A DNA stretch of 6,087 nt from Ramlibacter sp. GTDB lineage: Bacteria; Pseudomonadota; Gammaproteobacteria; Burkholderiales; Burkholderiaceae. The notes beneath the pieces were generated by a model. It saw only the letters and a list, made by a program, of their open reading frames with translations, ran no database searches and had not been told where the DNA came from. The stretch covers positions 1 through 6,087 of the forward strand of contig JACMQP010000304.1 of assembly GCA_014376915.1 (NCBI GenBank). Reading direction: 5' to 3'. Position numbers and translations under genes: made by a program. Positions 1 through 5,776 of the stretch are shown here, piece by piece. Numbering within the stretch: the first letter of the stretch is position 1; the number at the start of each line of letters is the position of its first letter.

Positions 1-201
1 ACTGACGCGGACCTCGAGGTTGGGCGCGTCCTCGTACAGCGCGTTGTTGTTCAAGGCCTCGAACCGCAGTTTGTCGCAGGCGTCGGAGGCGTTGGAAATC
101 AACTCCCGCAGGAAGATTTCCTTGTTGGAGTACAGAGAATGGGTGACGAGGTGCAGCAGCTGGGCGACCTCGGCCTGGAAAGAGAGGGTTTGTTTGCTCA
201 T
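1..201 (-). CDS. htpG: Molecular chaperone HtpG (Hsp90 family), N-terminal 67 residues only
   Basis: HtpG is the cytoplasmic bacterial Hsp90, an ATP-driven dimeric chaperone. The gene starts at the ATG on the minus strand (complement of 199-201) and runs off the left edge, so only the first 67 residues are present, in frame. They form the start of the GHKL ATP-binding domain. The helix motif [11 protein letters not shown] (residues 31-41) carries the expected catalytic Glu33 and Mg-coordinating Asn37. It is preceded by [23 protein letters not shown], broken here as [11 protein letters not shown] plus [12 protein letters not shown], typical of the family. I see no Shine-Dalgarno sequence: the 25 bases before the ATG are C/T-rich on the coding strand. 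The gene is divergent from the pilus operon and functionally unrelated to it. The start [16 protein letters not shown] fits beta-proteobacterial HtpG proteins as I recall them. Confidence 0.97.
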   Translation of the reverse strand, partial: MSKQTLSFQAEVAQLLHLVTHSLYSNKEIFLRELISNASDACDKLRFEALNNNALYEDAPNLEVRVS

Positions 202-448
202 GGAACTGGGGAAGGAAAAATGAAACTGCGATGGCCCGGCGAACGGGACGTGATCTTAAGCCGGGGTTAATCGCGGCGGGGATCGTTGGCCGAACGGTAG
301 CCGGTCGGGGCGAATGACAGGGTTACGGCCGATTCTTCTTGTCAAGCTGGGCAGCGCTCCTCATCGCCTGACGTAACCGATCGTGACATATTGCCCACAA
401 ACCTTGCTTGGTTGCTGCATCACGTTGATTTTTAGCGTCTTTTTTTAT

Positions 449-476
449 TGCAAATGGTTACAATCCGGGCTAAAGT
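449..476 (+). promoter_or_regulatory. Candidate sigma-70 promoter of the pilus operon
   Basis: TTGCAA (449-454) and TAAAGT (471-476) are separated by 16 bases, and each matches 4 of 6 positions of the -35 and -10 consensus. An alternative -10, TACAAT (459-464), matches 5 of 6 but has no acceptable -35 at 16-18 bases upstream, so it would need an activator. Either choice gives a leader of roughly 50-70 bases before the first subunit start at 536. The call is by eye and weak. Confidence 0.3.
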
Positions 477-523
477 TCAGCCACGTTAAGGAATTCACCT
501 AAGCAACCGCTGCGCTATCCCCT

Positions 524-528
524 AAGGA
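524..528 (+). promoter_or_regulatory. Ribosome binding site of SCPU subunit 1
   Basis: AAGGA lies 7 bases before the ATG at 536. Together with the tip subunit's site it is one of the two clear Shine-Dalgarno sequences in the operon, which fits high expression of the first subunit. It fixes the start codon. Confidence 0.75.
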
Positions 529-535
529 ACATTTT

Positions 536-1015
536 ATGACCCGCCTCAAGTTCACCCGCATCGCCTCAGTCGCCGCTGCCGCAGCCCTGGCCTGTTCTTT
601 CGCGTCCGCCGACACGGGCAGCATGGCGGTTTCGGCCAACGTGGTGGGCACTTGCAAACTGGTTAGCGTCCCGCCCCTGCCGTTTGGCACGCTTGACCAG
701 GTCATCGCTCCTGCCGTGGATCCGACGGCCGTCAACGTAACCTACCGCTGCACCAAGAACACCGCCCCTGCGACGTTCACCGTTGGCGCGAGCAACACCG
801 GCACCTTCATCGGCCTCTTGGCCAACATCACGACGCCCGGCGACACGATTGCCTACACCATCACCTGGACGGCTCCGACCACAGGCGGCAGCGGCTTGGG
901 TACCGGCATCACCGCCGTGAACGTGCCCCTGAGCGGCCACATGCTCGGCGCTTCTTACCAGAACGTCACCGCCGGCAGCTACGCCCAGGCGGTTGCCGTC
1001 GTCATCACCCCCTGA
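536..1015 (+). CDS. SCPU-domain pilin, probable major subunit of an archaic chaperone-usher pilus
   Basis: This 159-residue secreted protein belongs to the spore coat U (SCPU) family, whose members are fibre subunits of Csu-type pili. The signal peptide covers residues 1-25 (basic n-region, alanine-rich core, cleavage likely after ASA). The mature protein begins with an alternating-hydrophobic stretch, SMAVSANVV (29-37), followed by Cys40. This is the expected donor strand that completes the fold of the neighbouring subunit. Cys40 and Cys72 should form the conserved disulfide. The C-terminus ends in the family pattern GSYAQAVAVVITP, shared with the other two subunits. The start has a good Shine-Dalgarno sequence. 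It is first in the operon and is followed by a strong hairpin, both consistent with being the most abundant subunit (inference). The closest described counterpart by role would be CsuA/B of Acinetobacter. Confidence 0.88.
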   Translation: MTRLKFTRIASVAAAAALACSFASADTGSMAVSANVVGTCKLVSVPPLPFGTLDQVIAPAVDPTAVNVTYRCTKNTAPATFTVGASNTGTFIGLLANITTPGDTIAYTITWTAPTTGGSGLGTGITAVNVPLSGHMLGASYQNVTAGSYAQAVAVVITP

Positions 1016-1026
1016 ATCGCTTGACC

Positions 1027-1064
1027 TTGGCCGATGCCGACTTCCTCGGTCCGGCATCGGCCAA
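1027..1064 (+). other. Perfect 13-bp hairpin between subunit genes 1 and 2
   Basis: TTGGCCGATGCCG (1027-1039) is the exact inverse complement of CGGCATCGGCCAA (1052-1064), with a 12-base loop. It begins 11 bases after the stop of subunit 1. No T-run follows, so it is not a canonical intrinsic terminator. It could slow or partly stop transcription, or protect the 3' end of a processed subunit 1 message, lowering expression of the downstream genes relative to subunit 1. Confidence 0.7.
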
Positions 1065-1102
1065 GCCATGTCCGCATTTCCGAAGAGGATCGACCGCCGG
1101 TG

Positions 1103-1591
1103 ATGGAATTGAGGGCACGTAACTGTCTGCAGGTGATTGCGGTTTCGCTGGCCTTGACGGGGGGGCTCGCGCAAGCCGCCGGCAATAGCTCGATGGCCGT
1201 CTCCGCCGTCGTCGTCTCAAAGAGCAACTGCAAGTTCAGTTCCGGCACCATGGCGCTCAATTTCGGCAATGTCGATCCGGCATCGACCGTTGATGCGACT
1301 GCCTCGACGAGCACCGGCTTCACCTGCAACGGCAGCGCGCCGATGGCCACGTTTTTCATCAGCGCGGGAGACGGCCTGTATTCCACCGGGCCAGGCGCCC
1401 GGCGCATGCAGCACGCGACTGTTGTCACCGAATTTATGGCCTATTCTCTGAGCCTCTCGCCGAGTTCGGCCACCGTGCCCAAGGGATCAGCCCAGACTTT
1501 GACCGTGACGGGTACTATTCAGCCGTTTCAATTCCAGAATGTGCGTGCCGGGACTTACCAAGACACGGTCGTCATCACCCTCACGCCTTGA
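1103..1591 (+). CDS. SCPU-domain pilin, second (minor) subunit
   Basis: A 162-residue secreted SCPU-family subunit. The signal peptide is residues 1-25 (MELRARN, then a hydrophobic core, cleavage near AQA|AGN). The mature N-terminus carries SMAVSAVVV (30-38), nearly identical to the putative donor strand of subunit 1. Cys43 and Cys75 are 32 residues apart, exactly the spacing in subunit 1, and should form the SCPU disulfide. The C-terminus is TYQDTVVITLTP. I chose ATG 1103. GTG 1100, directly before it, is an alternative that sits at better distance from a purine-rich AAGAGGA (1083-1089). An in-frame ATG at 1034 lies inside the left arm of the upstream hairpin and would put a polar segment before the signal peptide, so I reject it. 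The 32-base gap to the chaperone gene indicates one operon. It is probably a linker or minor subunit equivalent to CsuA or CsuB, but which one cannot be decided here. Confidence 0.87.
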   Translation: MELRARNCLQVIAVSLALTGGLAQAAGNSSMAVSAVVVSKSNCKFSSGTMALNFGNVDPASTVDATASTSTGFTCNGSAPMATFFISAGDGLYSTGPGARRMQHATVVTEFMAYSLSLSPSSATVPKGSAQTLTVTGTIQPFQFQNVRAGTYQDTVVITLTP

Positions 1592-1623
1592 CCTTTCGCG
1601 ATCCCGGTCTCACAGTGGCCTTC

Positions 1624-2379
1624 ATGAATTTGTCTCCCCTGCGCGTTTCGTGGCGCTCGTGCCTGGCTGCCGCGCTTGCCACCACAGCATTCGGCGCGCA
1701 GACGCCGGCCGCCGCTTCCGAGTTTTCGGTGACGCCGATCCGGGCCGAGTTGAAGCCGGGTGCGATGAGTGAAACCATCACGGTGACCAACGATTCACCG
1801 GGCCGTTTGCGGGCCACCGTCAAGCTGATGGAATGGACCCAGGATGCTGCCGGCAAGGACGTGTATCAGGACAGCGGCGACTTGGTGTATTTCCCGCGCC
1901 AGATGGAGGTAGAGCCCGGTGCCAAGCGCCTGGTGCGGGTTGGGGCCAAGAAGCCGGCAGCCACCTCGGAGCGCGCCTACCGCATCTTCATCGAAGAAGT
2001 GCCCGAGCCTGCGCAGACCGCGGGACCGGTCGCAGTGACGTTCTATTTCAGGTTTGGCGTCCCTATCTTCCTGCCGCCAGCCGTCCCCAAGCCACTGCCG
2101 GAAGTGGCGGAACCGACACTGGACAAGGGCAAGCTGTCGATCGTGGTCAGAAACGCGGGGAACCAGAACTTCCGCCTGAACAAGCTCACCATCACAGACG
2201 GGGCCGGCCATTCGCAGGAGATCGCCGGCTGGTATTCACTAGCAGGCAGCTCACGCACTTACGCAGCCGACATTCCGCCCGAGACCTGCCGCAAGGCCAC
2301 GGCGCTCACCGTCAAGCTGGAAGGCGATGGCGTCAGCCTCGACCGCAAGCTTCAGGTCGACCCCGCGAATTGTTCCTGA
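1624..2379 (+). CDS. Periplasmic pilus chaperone, PapD-like, archaic (CsuC) type
   Basis: This 251-residue chaperone donates a strand to fold and cap pilus subunits in the periplasm and delivers them to the usher. The signal peptide is residues 1-31 (cleavage near PAAA|SEF). Domain 1 begins with FSVTPIRAEL, where Arg40 corresponds by eye to PapD Arg8, the residue that anchors a subunit's C-terminus. YFPRQMEVEPGAKRLVRV (89-106) covers the F1-G1 side, with EPGAK as in PapD. FRFGVPIFLPP (142-152) marks the G1 end and interdomain linker; its R-x-(G/S)-(V/I)-P-(V/I)-F form is what I associate with archaic chaperones rather than the classical LFYRP. Domain 2 follows, with Cys222 and Cys250 as a possible disulfide. 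Length is normal for the family. No good Shine-Dalgarno sequence precedes ATG 1624. GTG 1615 is an in-frame alternative, and a TTG overlapping the previous stop (1588) is unlikely. Confidence 0.93.
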   Translation: MNLSPLRVSWRSCLAAALATTAFGAQTPAAASEFSVTPIRAELKPGAMSETITVTNDSPGRLRATVKLMEWTQDAAGKDVYQDSGDLVYFPRQMEVEPGAKRLVRVGAKKPAATSERAYRIFIEEVPEPAQTAGPVAVTFYFRFGVPIFLPPAVPKPLPEVAEPTLDKGKLSIVVRNAGNQNFRLNKLTITDGAGHSQEIAGWYSLAGSSRTYAADIPPETCRKATALTVKLEGDGVSLDRKLQVDPANCS

Positions 2380-2402
2380 GACCTGCCAGCGTCCTGTGGA
2401 GC

Positions 2403-4799
2403 GTGAGAAGCGTTCACGCCACCCCGTTCGCGTGGTTTGTGTTGGCCGGCTGCGGACTGGCGCCGGCCCTGCCCGCCGTCGCACAGGCCCCGGGCCCGGC
2501 GATTGCCCCACCGGCAGCCAGCCCACAGGCTGCGGACGTGGAGATCATCGTCACCGTCCGCGCCAATGGCGAGGAGCGGGGCGAATTCGTCCTGCGGCGC
2601 ACCGCCGGCGGCGACTTCTGGATCACGGCGCAGGACTTCCCGAAATTGCGACTGGAGCCCCTCGAGCAGGCCAGGAGGCAGGCCGGAAGCGAGGCCTACT
2701 ATTCCTTCGCCGGGCTTGGCGCGAAGAGCGTCGTGTTCGACGAAACCCTGCTGACACTGGAGATCGAATTCCCCGTGCGCAGCATGGAGGGGACGCATTT
2801 CGACCTGTCCAACCGCCCGGCGCCGCTGGAGGTGGGTAAGCCGCGGAACAGCGCCATCATGAATTACCGGGTCGCCGTCCGCCAGGCAGGCGACGAGCCG
2901 GTCCAGCTCCGGCTGACCACCGAGCTGAACCTGCGGGTCGGCGAGGTCCTGCTGCGGCAGGAGGCCAGGTACGACAGCGGCTTCGGCGCGCGTAGGCCCA
3001 CCCGCGGCTTCAGCCAGTTGATTTGGGACGACCGGCAGGCCGGCAATCGATTCATCGCAGGCGATGTGCTCGTCTCCGGCGGCTCGTTCGGCACCACGTT
3101 TCCCGGCGCCGGGATCTCGTTGAGCAGGCTGTACGCAATCACGCCCGACGTCATCCGGCAACCCGGCGCCGCTTTTCAGGTGTCGGCCCTGGCCCCTGCC
3201 GAAGTGGAAGTCGCTGTCGATGGAAACACCGTTTATCGCACGCACGTCGGGCCGGGGCCGATTTCGCTCGACAACCTGTACTACACGGCGGGCGCCCGAA
3301 CCGTGCGGGTGACTGTGACGGACGCCACGGGCCGGCGGCAGGTGATCGAGCAGCCGTTCCTGTTCACCGACTCGCTGCTGGCCAAGGGTCTGCACGAATA
3401 CAACTACTTCGTGGGCCGGCGCTCGGAGCTCGGAGCCGACGATCGCTGGCGCTATCGGGAGGGCGCGTGGCAGGCGTTTCACCGCTATGGCGCCAGCGAC
3501 TACCTGACCGTCGAAGCAGGGGGCGAAGGCAGCCGGGACTTTGCCAGCGGTGGCGCCGGCGCGAGCATCCGCAATGACGTGTTGGGGCTGCTGTCGGTAG
3601 ACCTGCTGGCCAGCCTTGATCGCACCGTCTCCCGCCGGGCCAACGGGTGGTCCGCGCGCTACACCTACTCAATGCTCCAATCATCTCTGTTCGTGGGCCG
3701 GCGCCACTATGGAGATGGATTCCGGACCTTCGCGACCACGCCGGAGAATCCGGCATTGCTGGACGAAACCCGGGTCGGCGCCTCGACCCGGATCTTCGCG
3801 GCGGCAACGCTGTCGGCTGACCTGGTTCGAGGCCGCGACATCCAGGGCGACCGGTCCAGCTACGCCTTGCGTTTCTCGTCGAACCTGGACAAGCGGACCT
3901 CGCTGCATGCCGAGTACCAGTCCGTCCGCACCGCCACGGAGCGGGACTGGGCCGTCAATCTTTACCTGCGGTTCGATCTGGATCGCCAGGAATGGGTGAA
4001 CACCACCTTGCGTTCCGCGCCGCAGTCGCGGGGGATCGACCTGGAGGCTGGCCGGCAACTGCCGCAAGGCGAAGGCGTGGGCTACCGTGTGGGCGTTACG
4101 TCCGACACGCGTGCGGGGCAGGAATCCGCCTTCACCTTCGCCTCGGCGACCTGGAACCTGAAGCCGGTGACCCTGGAGTTCAACGGGGCTTCGCAGTTGA
4201 AGGGCGGCCCCTCGCACTACGCCGAAGCGGCGGTATCGGGTGCCATCGTGGGACTCAACGGTTACGTCGGGGCGACGCGGCAGGTGGGCGACGGATTCGC
4301 CCTGGCCCGACTCGGCGTCGCGCAACCCGACGTCGACATCTTCCTGAACAACCAGCTGCAGGGCAAGACCGATGCGCAGGGCAACTTGTTGATTCCCCAG
4401 GTGGGCGCGTATGGGCGGCAGGATATTTCGCTGGACGACAAGCAGCTGCCCATGCAATACAACCTCGGCACCAAGCGCGTCACGATCGCGCCGCCCTACA
4501 AAAGCGGCACAGTCGTCGACTTTGGCGGGAGCAAACTGCGTGCGGTCACCGGATCTGCCTGGCTGGTGCGCGGTTCCGTGCGCAAGCCGGTGGTTTCGCG
4601 AGCCTGGACCCTTGCCAGCGACAGCGGGCTCCTGGCGGTCGAAACGGCGCCAGCGGGCGACTTCTACCTGGAAGATGCCCCACCGGGGCGCTACAGTGGG
4701 ACCATCGAGATCGACGGCAGAGCTTATTCGTGCCGCGTCACAGTGCCCGATTTCGCGGAGGCGGTCCATGAACTTCAGGACGGGATTGTTTGTGAATAG
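2403..4799 (+). CDS. Outer-membrane usher of an archaic chaperone-usher pilus (CsuD-like)
   Basis: The usher forms the outer-membrane channel that receives chaperone-subunit complexes and assembles and secretes the fibre. From GTG 2403 it has 798 residues, normal for this type. After a signal peptide (about 1-29, AVAQA|P) come: an N-terminal chaperone-binding domain (about 45-130, with VEIIVTVRANGEERGEFVL); a beta-barrel; an Ig-like plug domain within it (about 257-325: SALAPAEVEVAVDG, then GPISLDNLYYTAGARTVRV and IEQPFLFTDSLLAKG, ending with YNYFVGRR); the rest of the barrel (about 340-640); and C-terminal domains (about 641-798: DVDIFLNNQLQGKTDAQGN, then YNLGTKRVTIAPPYKSG). Cys777 and Cys797 can pair in the last domain. 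No in-frame ATG exists near the start. GTG 2403 gives a normal signal peptide but has no proper Shine-Dalgarno sequence. TTG 2370, overlapping the chaperone end, is the alternative. The end overlaps the tip gene by 32 bases. Confidence 0.93.
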   Translation: MRSVHATPFAWFVLAGCGLAPALPAVAQAPGPAIAPPAASPQAADVEIIVTVRANGEERGEFVLRRTAGGDFWITAQDFPKLRLEPLEQARRQAGSEAYYSFAGLGAKSVVFDETLLTLEIEFPVRSMEGTHFDLSNRPAPLEVGKPRNSAIMNYRVAVRQAGDEPVQLRLTTELNLRVGEVLLRQEARYDSGFGARRPTRGFSQLIWDDRQAGNRFIAGDVLVSGGSFGTTFPGAGISLSRLYAITPDVIRQPGAAFQVSALAPAEVEVAVDGNTVYRTHVGPGPISLDNLYYTAGARTVRVTVTDATGRRQVIEQPFLFTDSLLAKGLHEYNYFVGRRSELGADDRWRYREGAWQAFHRYGASDYLTVEAGGEGSRDFASGGAGASIRNDVLGLLSVDLLASLDRTVSRRANGWSARYTYSMLQSSLFVGRRHYGDGFRTFATTPENPALLDETRVGASTRIFAAATLSADLVRGRDIQGDRSSYALRFSSNLDKRTSLHAEYQSVRTATERDWAVNLYLRFDLDRQEWVNTTLRSAPQSRGIDLEAGRQLPQGEGVGYRVGVTSDTRAGQESAFTFASATWNLKPVTLEFNGASQLKGGPSHYAEAAVSGAIVGLNGYVGATRQVGDGFALARLGVAQPDVDIFLNNQLQGKTDAQGNLLIPQVGAYGRQDISLDDKQLPMQYNLGTKRVTIAPPYKSGTVVDFGGSKLRAVTGSAWLVRGSVRKPVVSRAWTLASDSGLLAVETAPAGDFYLEDAPPGRYSGTIEIDGRAYSCRVTVPDFAEAVHELQDGIVCE
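4757..4761 (+). promoter_or_regulatory. Strong ribosome binding site of the tip-like subunit, inside the usher gene
   Basis: GGAGG lies 6 bases before ATG 4768, within the usher coding sequence. It decides this start and suggests the tip gene initiates efficiently on its own or by coupling to usher translation, which terminates 32 bases further on. Confidence 0.8.
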
Positions 4800-5271
4800 A
4801 GCGACGGCCTTCCTGTGCCTGCTGATGGGCACGCATGCGTGCCTGGCAGCGACCACCTGCCGTTTTGTCACCGGCGGCGGCGTGGCCTTCGGACCTTACG
4901 ACACGCTGTCGGCATCTGCGGTGGACTCGACGCTGAATCTCTCGGTCAGCTGCGATCGCAACGGCGGACCGCAAAGCGTGTCCGTCACCGTGAGTCTGGG
5001 CCTGGGCAGCAATGGCACCTCCATCAACACGCGGCGAATGGCGCACTCGGGCGGAACCGGGGACTATCTGGCTTACGGCCTGTTTCGCGACGTTTCGAGA
5101 TCCAGCACGTGGGGCTTCACGCCCGGCGTCGATACCATGTCGCAGACCGTTGCCGTCCCGAACAAAGGCTCGGCTTCGGTCACGTTCAAGGTCTTCGGCC
5201 GCATCCCAGCCTTGCAGGACGTCTCGGCTGGCGGCTACAACGACAGCGTGCAGGTCACCTTGACGCCTTGA
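4768..5271 (+). CDS. SCPU-domain subunit, probable pilus tip, single domain
   Basis: A 167-residue secreted SCPU-family protein, last in the operon, where Csu loci keep the tip adhesin gene (csuE). The signal peptide is residues 1-27 (hydrophobic core FLCLLMGTHACLA). The mature chain starts about ATTC, so only three residues precede the first conserved cysteine, Cys31; Cys62 is its likely partner. Subunits 1 and 2 have 14-17 residues there, forming a donor strand. Their absence fits a subunit that donates to nothing, i.e. the tip (inference). The C-terminus GGYNDSVQVTLTP matches the other subunits. Acinetobacter CsuE has two domains and is about twice as long, so this tip lacks a separate adhesin domain. 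The start is supported by GGAGG 6 bases upstream and overlaps the usher by 32 bases. Alternative: a further minor subunit, with the real tip encoded elsewhere. Confidence 0.85.
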   Translation: MNFRTGLFVNRATAFLCLLMGTHACLAATTCRFVTGGGVAFGPYDTLSASAVDSTLNLSVSCDRNGGPQSVSVTVSLGLGSNGTSINTRRMAHSGGTGDYLAYGLFRDVSRSSTWGFTPGVDTMSQTVAVPNKGSASVTFKVFGRIPALQDVSAGGYNDSVQVTLTP

Positions 5272-5279
5272 GGCAAGGC
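5265..5279. terminator. Weak candidate hairpin between convergent genes
   Basis: GCCTTG (5265-5270) and CAAGGC (5274-5279) form a 6-bp stem with a 3-base loop, overlapping the stop of the tip gene. There is no T-run on either side, so termination by it alone is doubtful. It is noted because the convergent stops leave only 10 bases (5272-5281), the sole intergenic place for a terminator here. Confidence 0.25.
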
Positions 5280-5281
5280 AG

Positions 5282-5776
5282 TTACATCGGCAGCACCGAA
5301 ATCTGCATCGGCCAGGCGTGCCTGCCCAGCTGTGCCGACGACGACAACATGAAGCGAAACACGAGGTTATGGGTCGCGCGGCCGACGCCTGCGCCGGCCG
5401 CTGCGCGCGGAACCACGCCGCTGGCCCCGAGCTGGATGTCGTCGCCCAGCCCGCGCACTTGCGCGTTGCTGACAAGATCGCCCAGACTTTCGAACACCAG
5501 CAGGTATCCTGCGGTGCTGTTGCTCTGAACGGCCACCTGGACGGGAGAAGCGACTTCGACATAACCGCGCGTCAGGTCAGCGTCGGTGACGAGCAATGAC
5601 GCAGGTTGCGCAAGGACTTTCAATGTCGCGCGCTTGGCAATGGTGGCCGAAACCGACAGCGTCGCGCTCCGCGCCGCGCCTGCATTCACCATCGCAAAGC
5701 ACCCGAGCCAGAGGAACACCGCCAGTGGCAGTGTCAACTGCCTGGGGCTTGGGAGATATCGGCTTGCCGTCTTCAT
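5282..5776 (-). CDS. Secreted cysteine-free SCPU/pilin-like protein, convergent to the pilus operon
   Basis: A 164-residue protein that I do not recognise as a named family. The signal peptide spans about residues 1-32 (hydrophobic core LTLPLAVFLWLGCFAMV, cleavage near VNA|GAA or later). The mature part is a predicted all-beta protein rich in S, V, A and L. It starts with ATLSVSATIAKRATLKV (38-54), resembling the SMAVSANVVGTCKLV start of subunit 1, and it continues VQVAVQSNSTAGY where subunit 1 has VNVTYRCTKNTAP. The two SCPU cysteines appear as Thr51 and Ser85 in this eye alignment, and the mature chain has no cysteine at all. The C-terminus WPMQISVLPM resembles the subunits' last strand. 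I infer a disulfide-free relative of the pilins, perhaps an accessory or surface subunit. ATG 5776 has no clear Shine-Dalgarno sequence and abuts an inverted repeat. TTG 5803 is a less likely start. Confidence 0.7.
   Translation of the reverse strand: MKTASRYLPSPRQLTLPLAVFLWLGCFAMVNAGAARSATLSVSATIAKRATLKVLAQPASLLVTDADLTRGYVEVASPVQVAVQSNSTAGYLLVFESLGDLVSNAQVRGLGDDIQLGASGVVPRAAAGAGVGRATHNLVFRFMLSSSAQLGRHAWPMQISVLPM

Larger units (their letters stand above)
202..535. promoter_or_regulatory. Divergent intergenic region between htpG and the pilus operon
   Basis: These 334 bases hold no convincing gene and must contain the promoters for htpG (leftward) and for the pilus operon (rightward). The right part (about 385-535) is clearly more AT-rich than the coding DNA and includes a run of seven T (440-446). 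On the minus strand, CTTAAG (255-260) and a CCAT-containing block (228-236) loosely recall a heat-shock sigma-32 promoter. The 18-base gap between them is too long for the consensus, so I do not call it. GGTTAC occurs at 321-326 and 456-461 and in inverted form at 373-378; this may be chance. No tRNA, insertion-sequence end or attachment repeat was seen. Confidence 0.6.

Noticed and set aside
220..270. Sixteen-codon open frame (ATG 220) behind a purine-rich GGGGAAGGA
   Set aside because: The spacing from AAGGA to the ATG is only 3 bases, the peptide shows no features, and the purine run is simply the complement of the htpG leader.
536..610. Possible lipobox (ALAC) in the subunit 1 signal peptide
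   Set aside because: The -3 position is alanine rather than L/V/I, and a good ASA cleavage site lies a few residues later. Pilins of this family are not lipoproteins.
1034..1102. Extended N-terminus of subunit 2 starting at ATG 1034
   Set aside because: That ATG is inside the hairpin arm, has no ribosome binding site, and would place about 23 polar residues ahead of an otherwise complete signal peptide.
566..1174. Open frame of about 200 codons antisense to subunit 1
   Set aside because: An arginine- and glycine-rich shadow of the SCPU gene. The sense product has a signal peptide, paired cysteines and a family C-terminus.
1583..1591. Nine-base direct repeat ACGCCTTGA at the ends of subunit 2 and the tip gene (1583-1591 and 5263-5271)
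   Set aside because: It encodes the shared Thr-Pro C-terminus and a TGA stop, so it is explained by protein homology and codon use and needs no recombination or regulation.
1833..2402. Open frame upstream of the usher, running through the chaperone gene
   Set aside because: It is the usher frame staying open by chance in GC-rich DNA. The chaperone in another frame has clear family motifs and a signal peptide, and the usher's signal peptide begins only after about 2370-2403.
2352..3482. Long open frame of 376 codons antisense to the usher
   Set aside because: The composition is typical of a GC-rich shadow (low-complexity R, A, G and P). It has no recognisable domain, signal or ribosome binding site, and the sense-strand usher is unambiguous.
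3681..4871. Long open frame of 396 codons antisense to the usher and tip genes
   Set aside because: Same reasoning: a reverse-strand shadow with no domain I can recognise, crossing two real genes.
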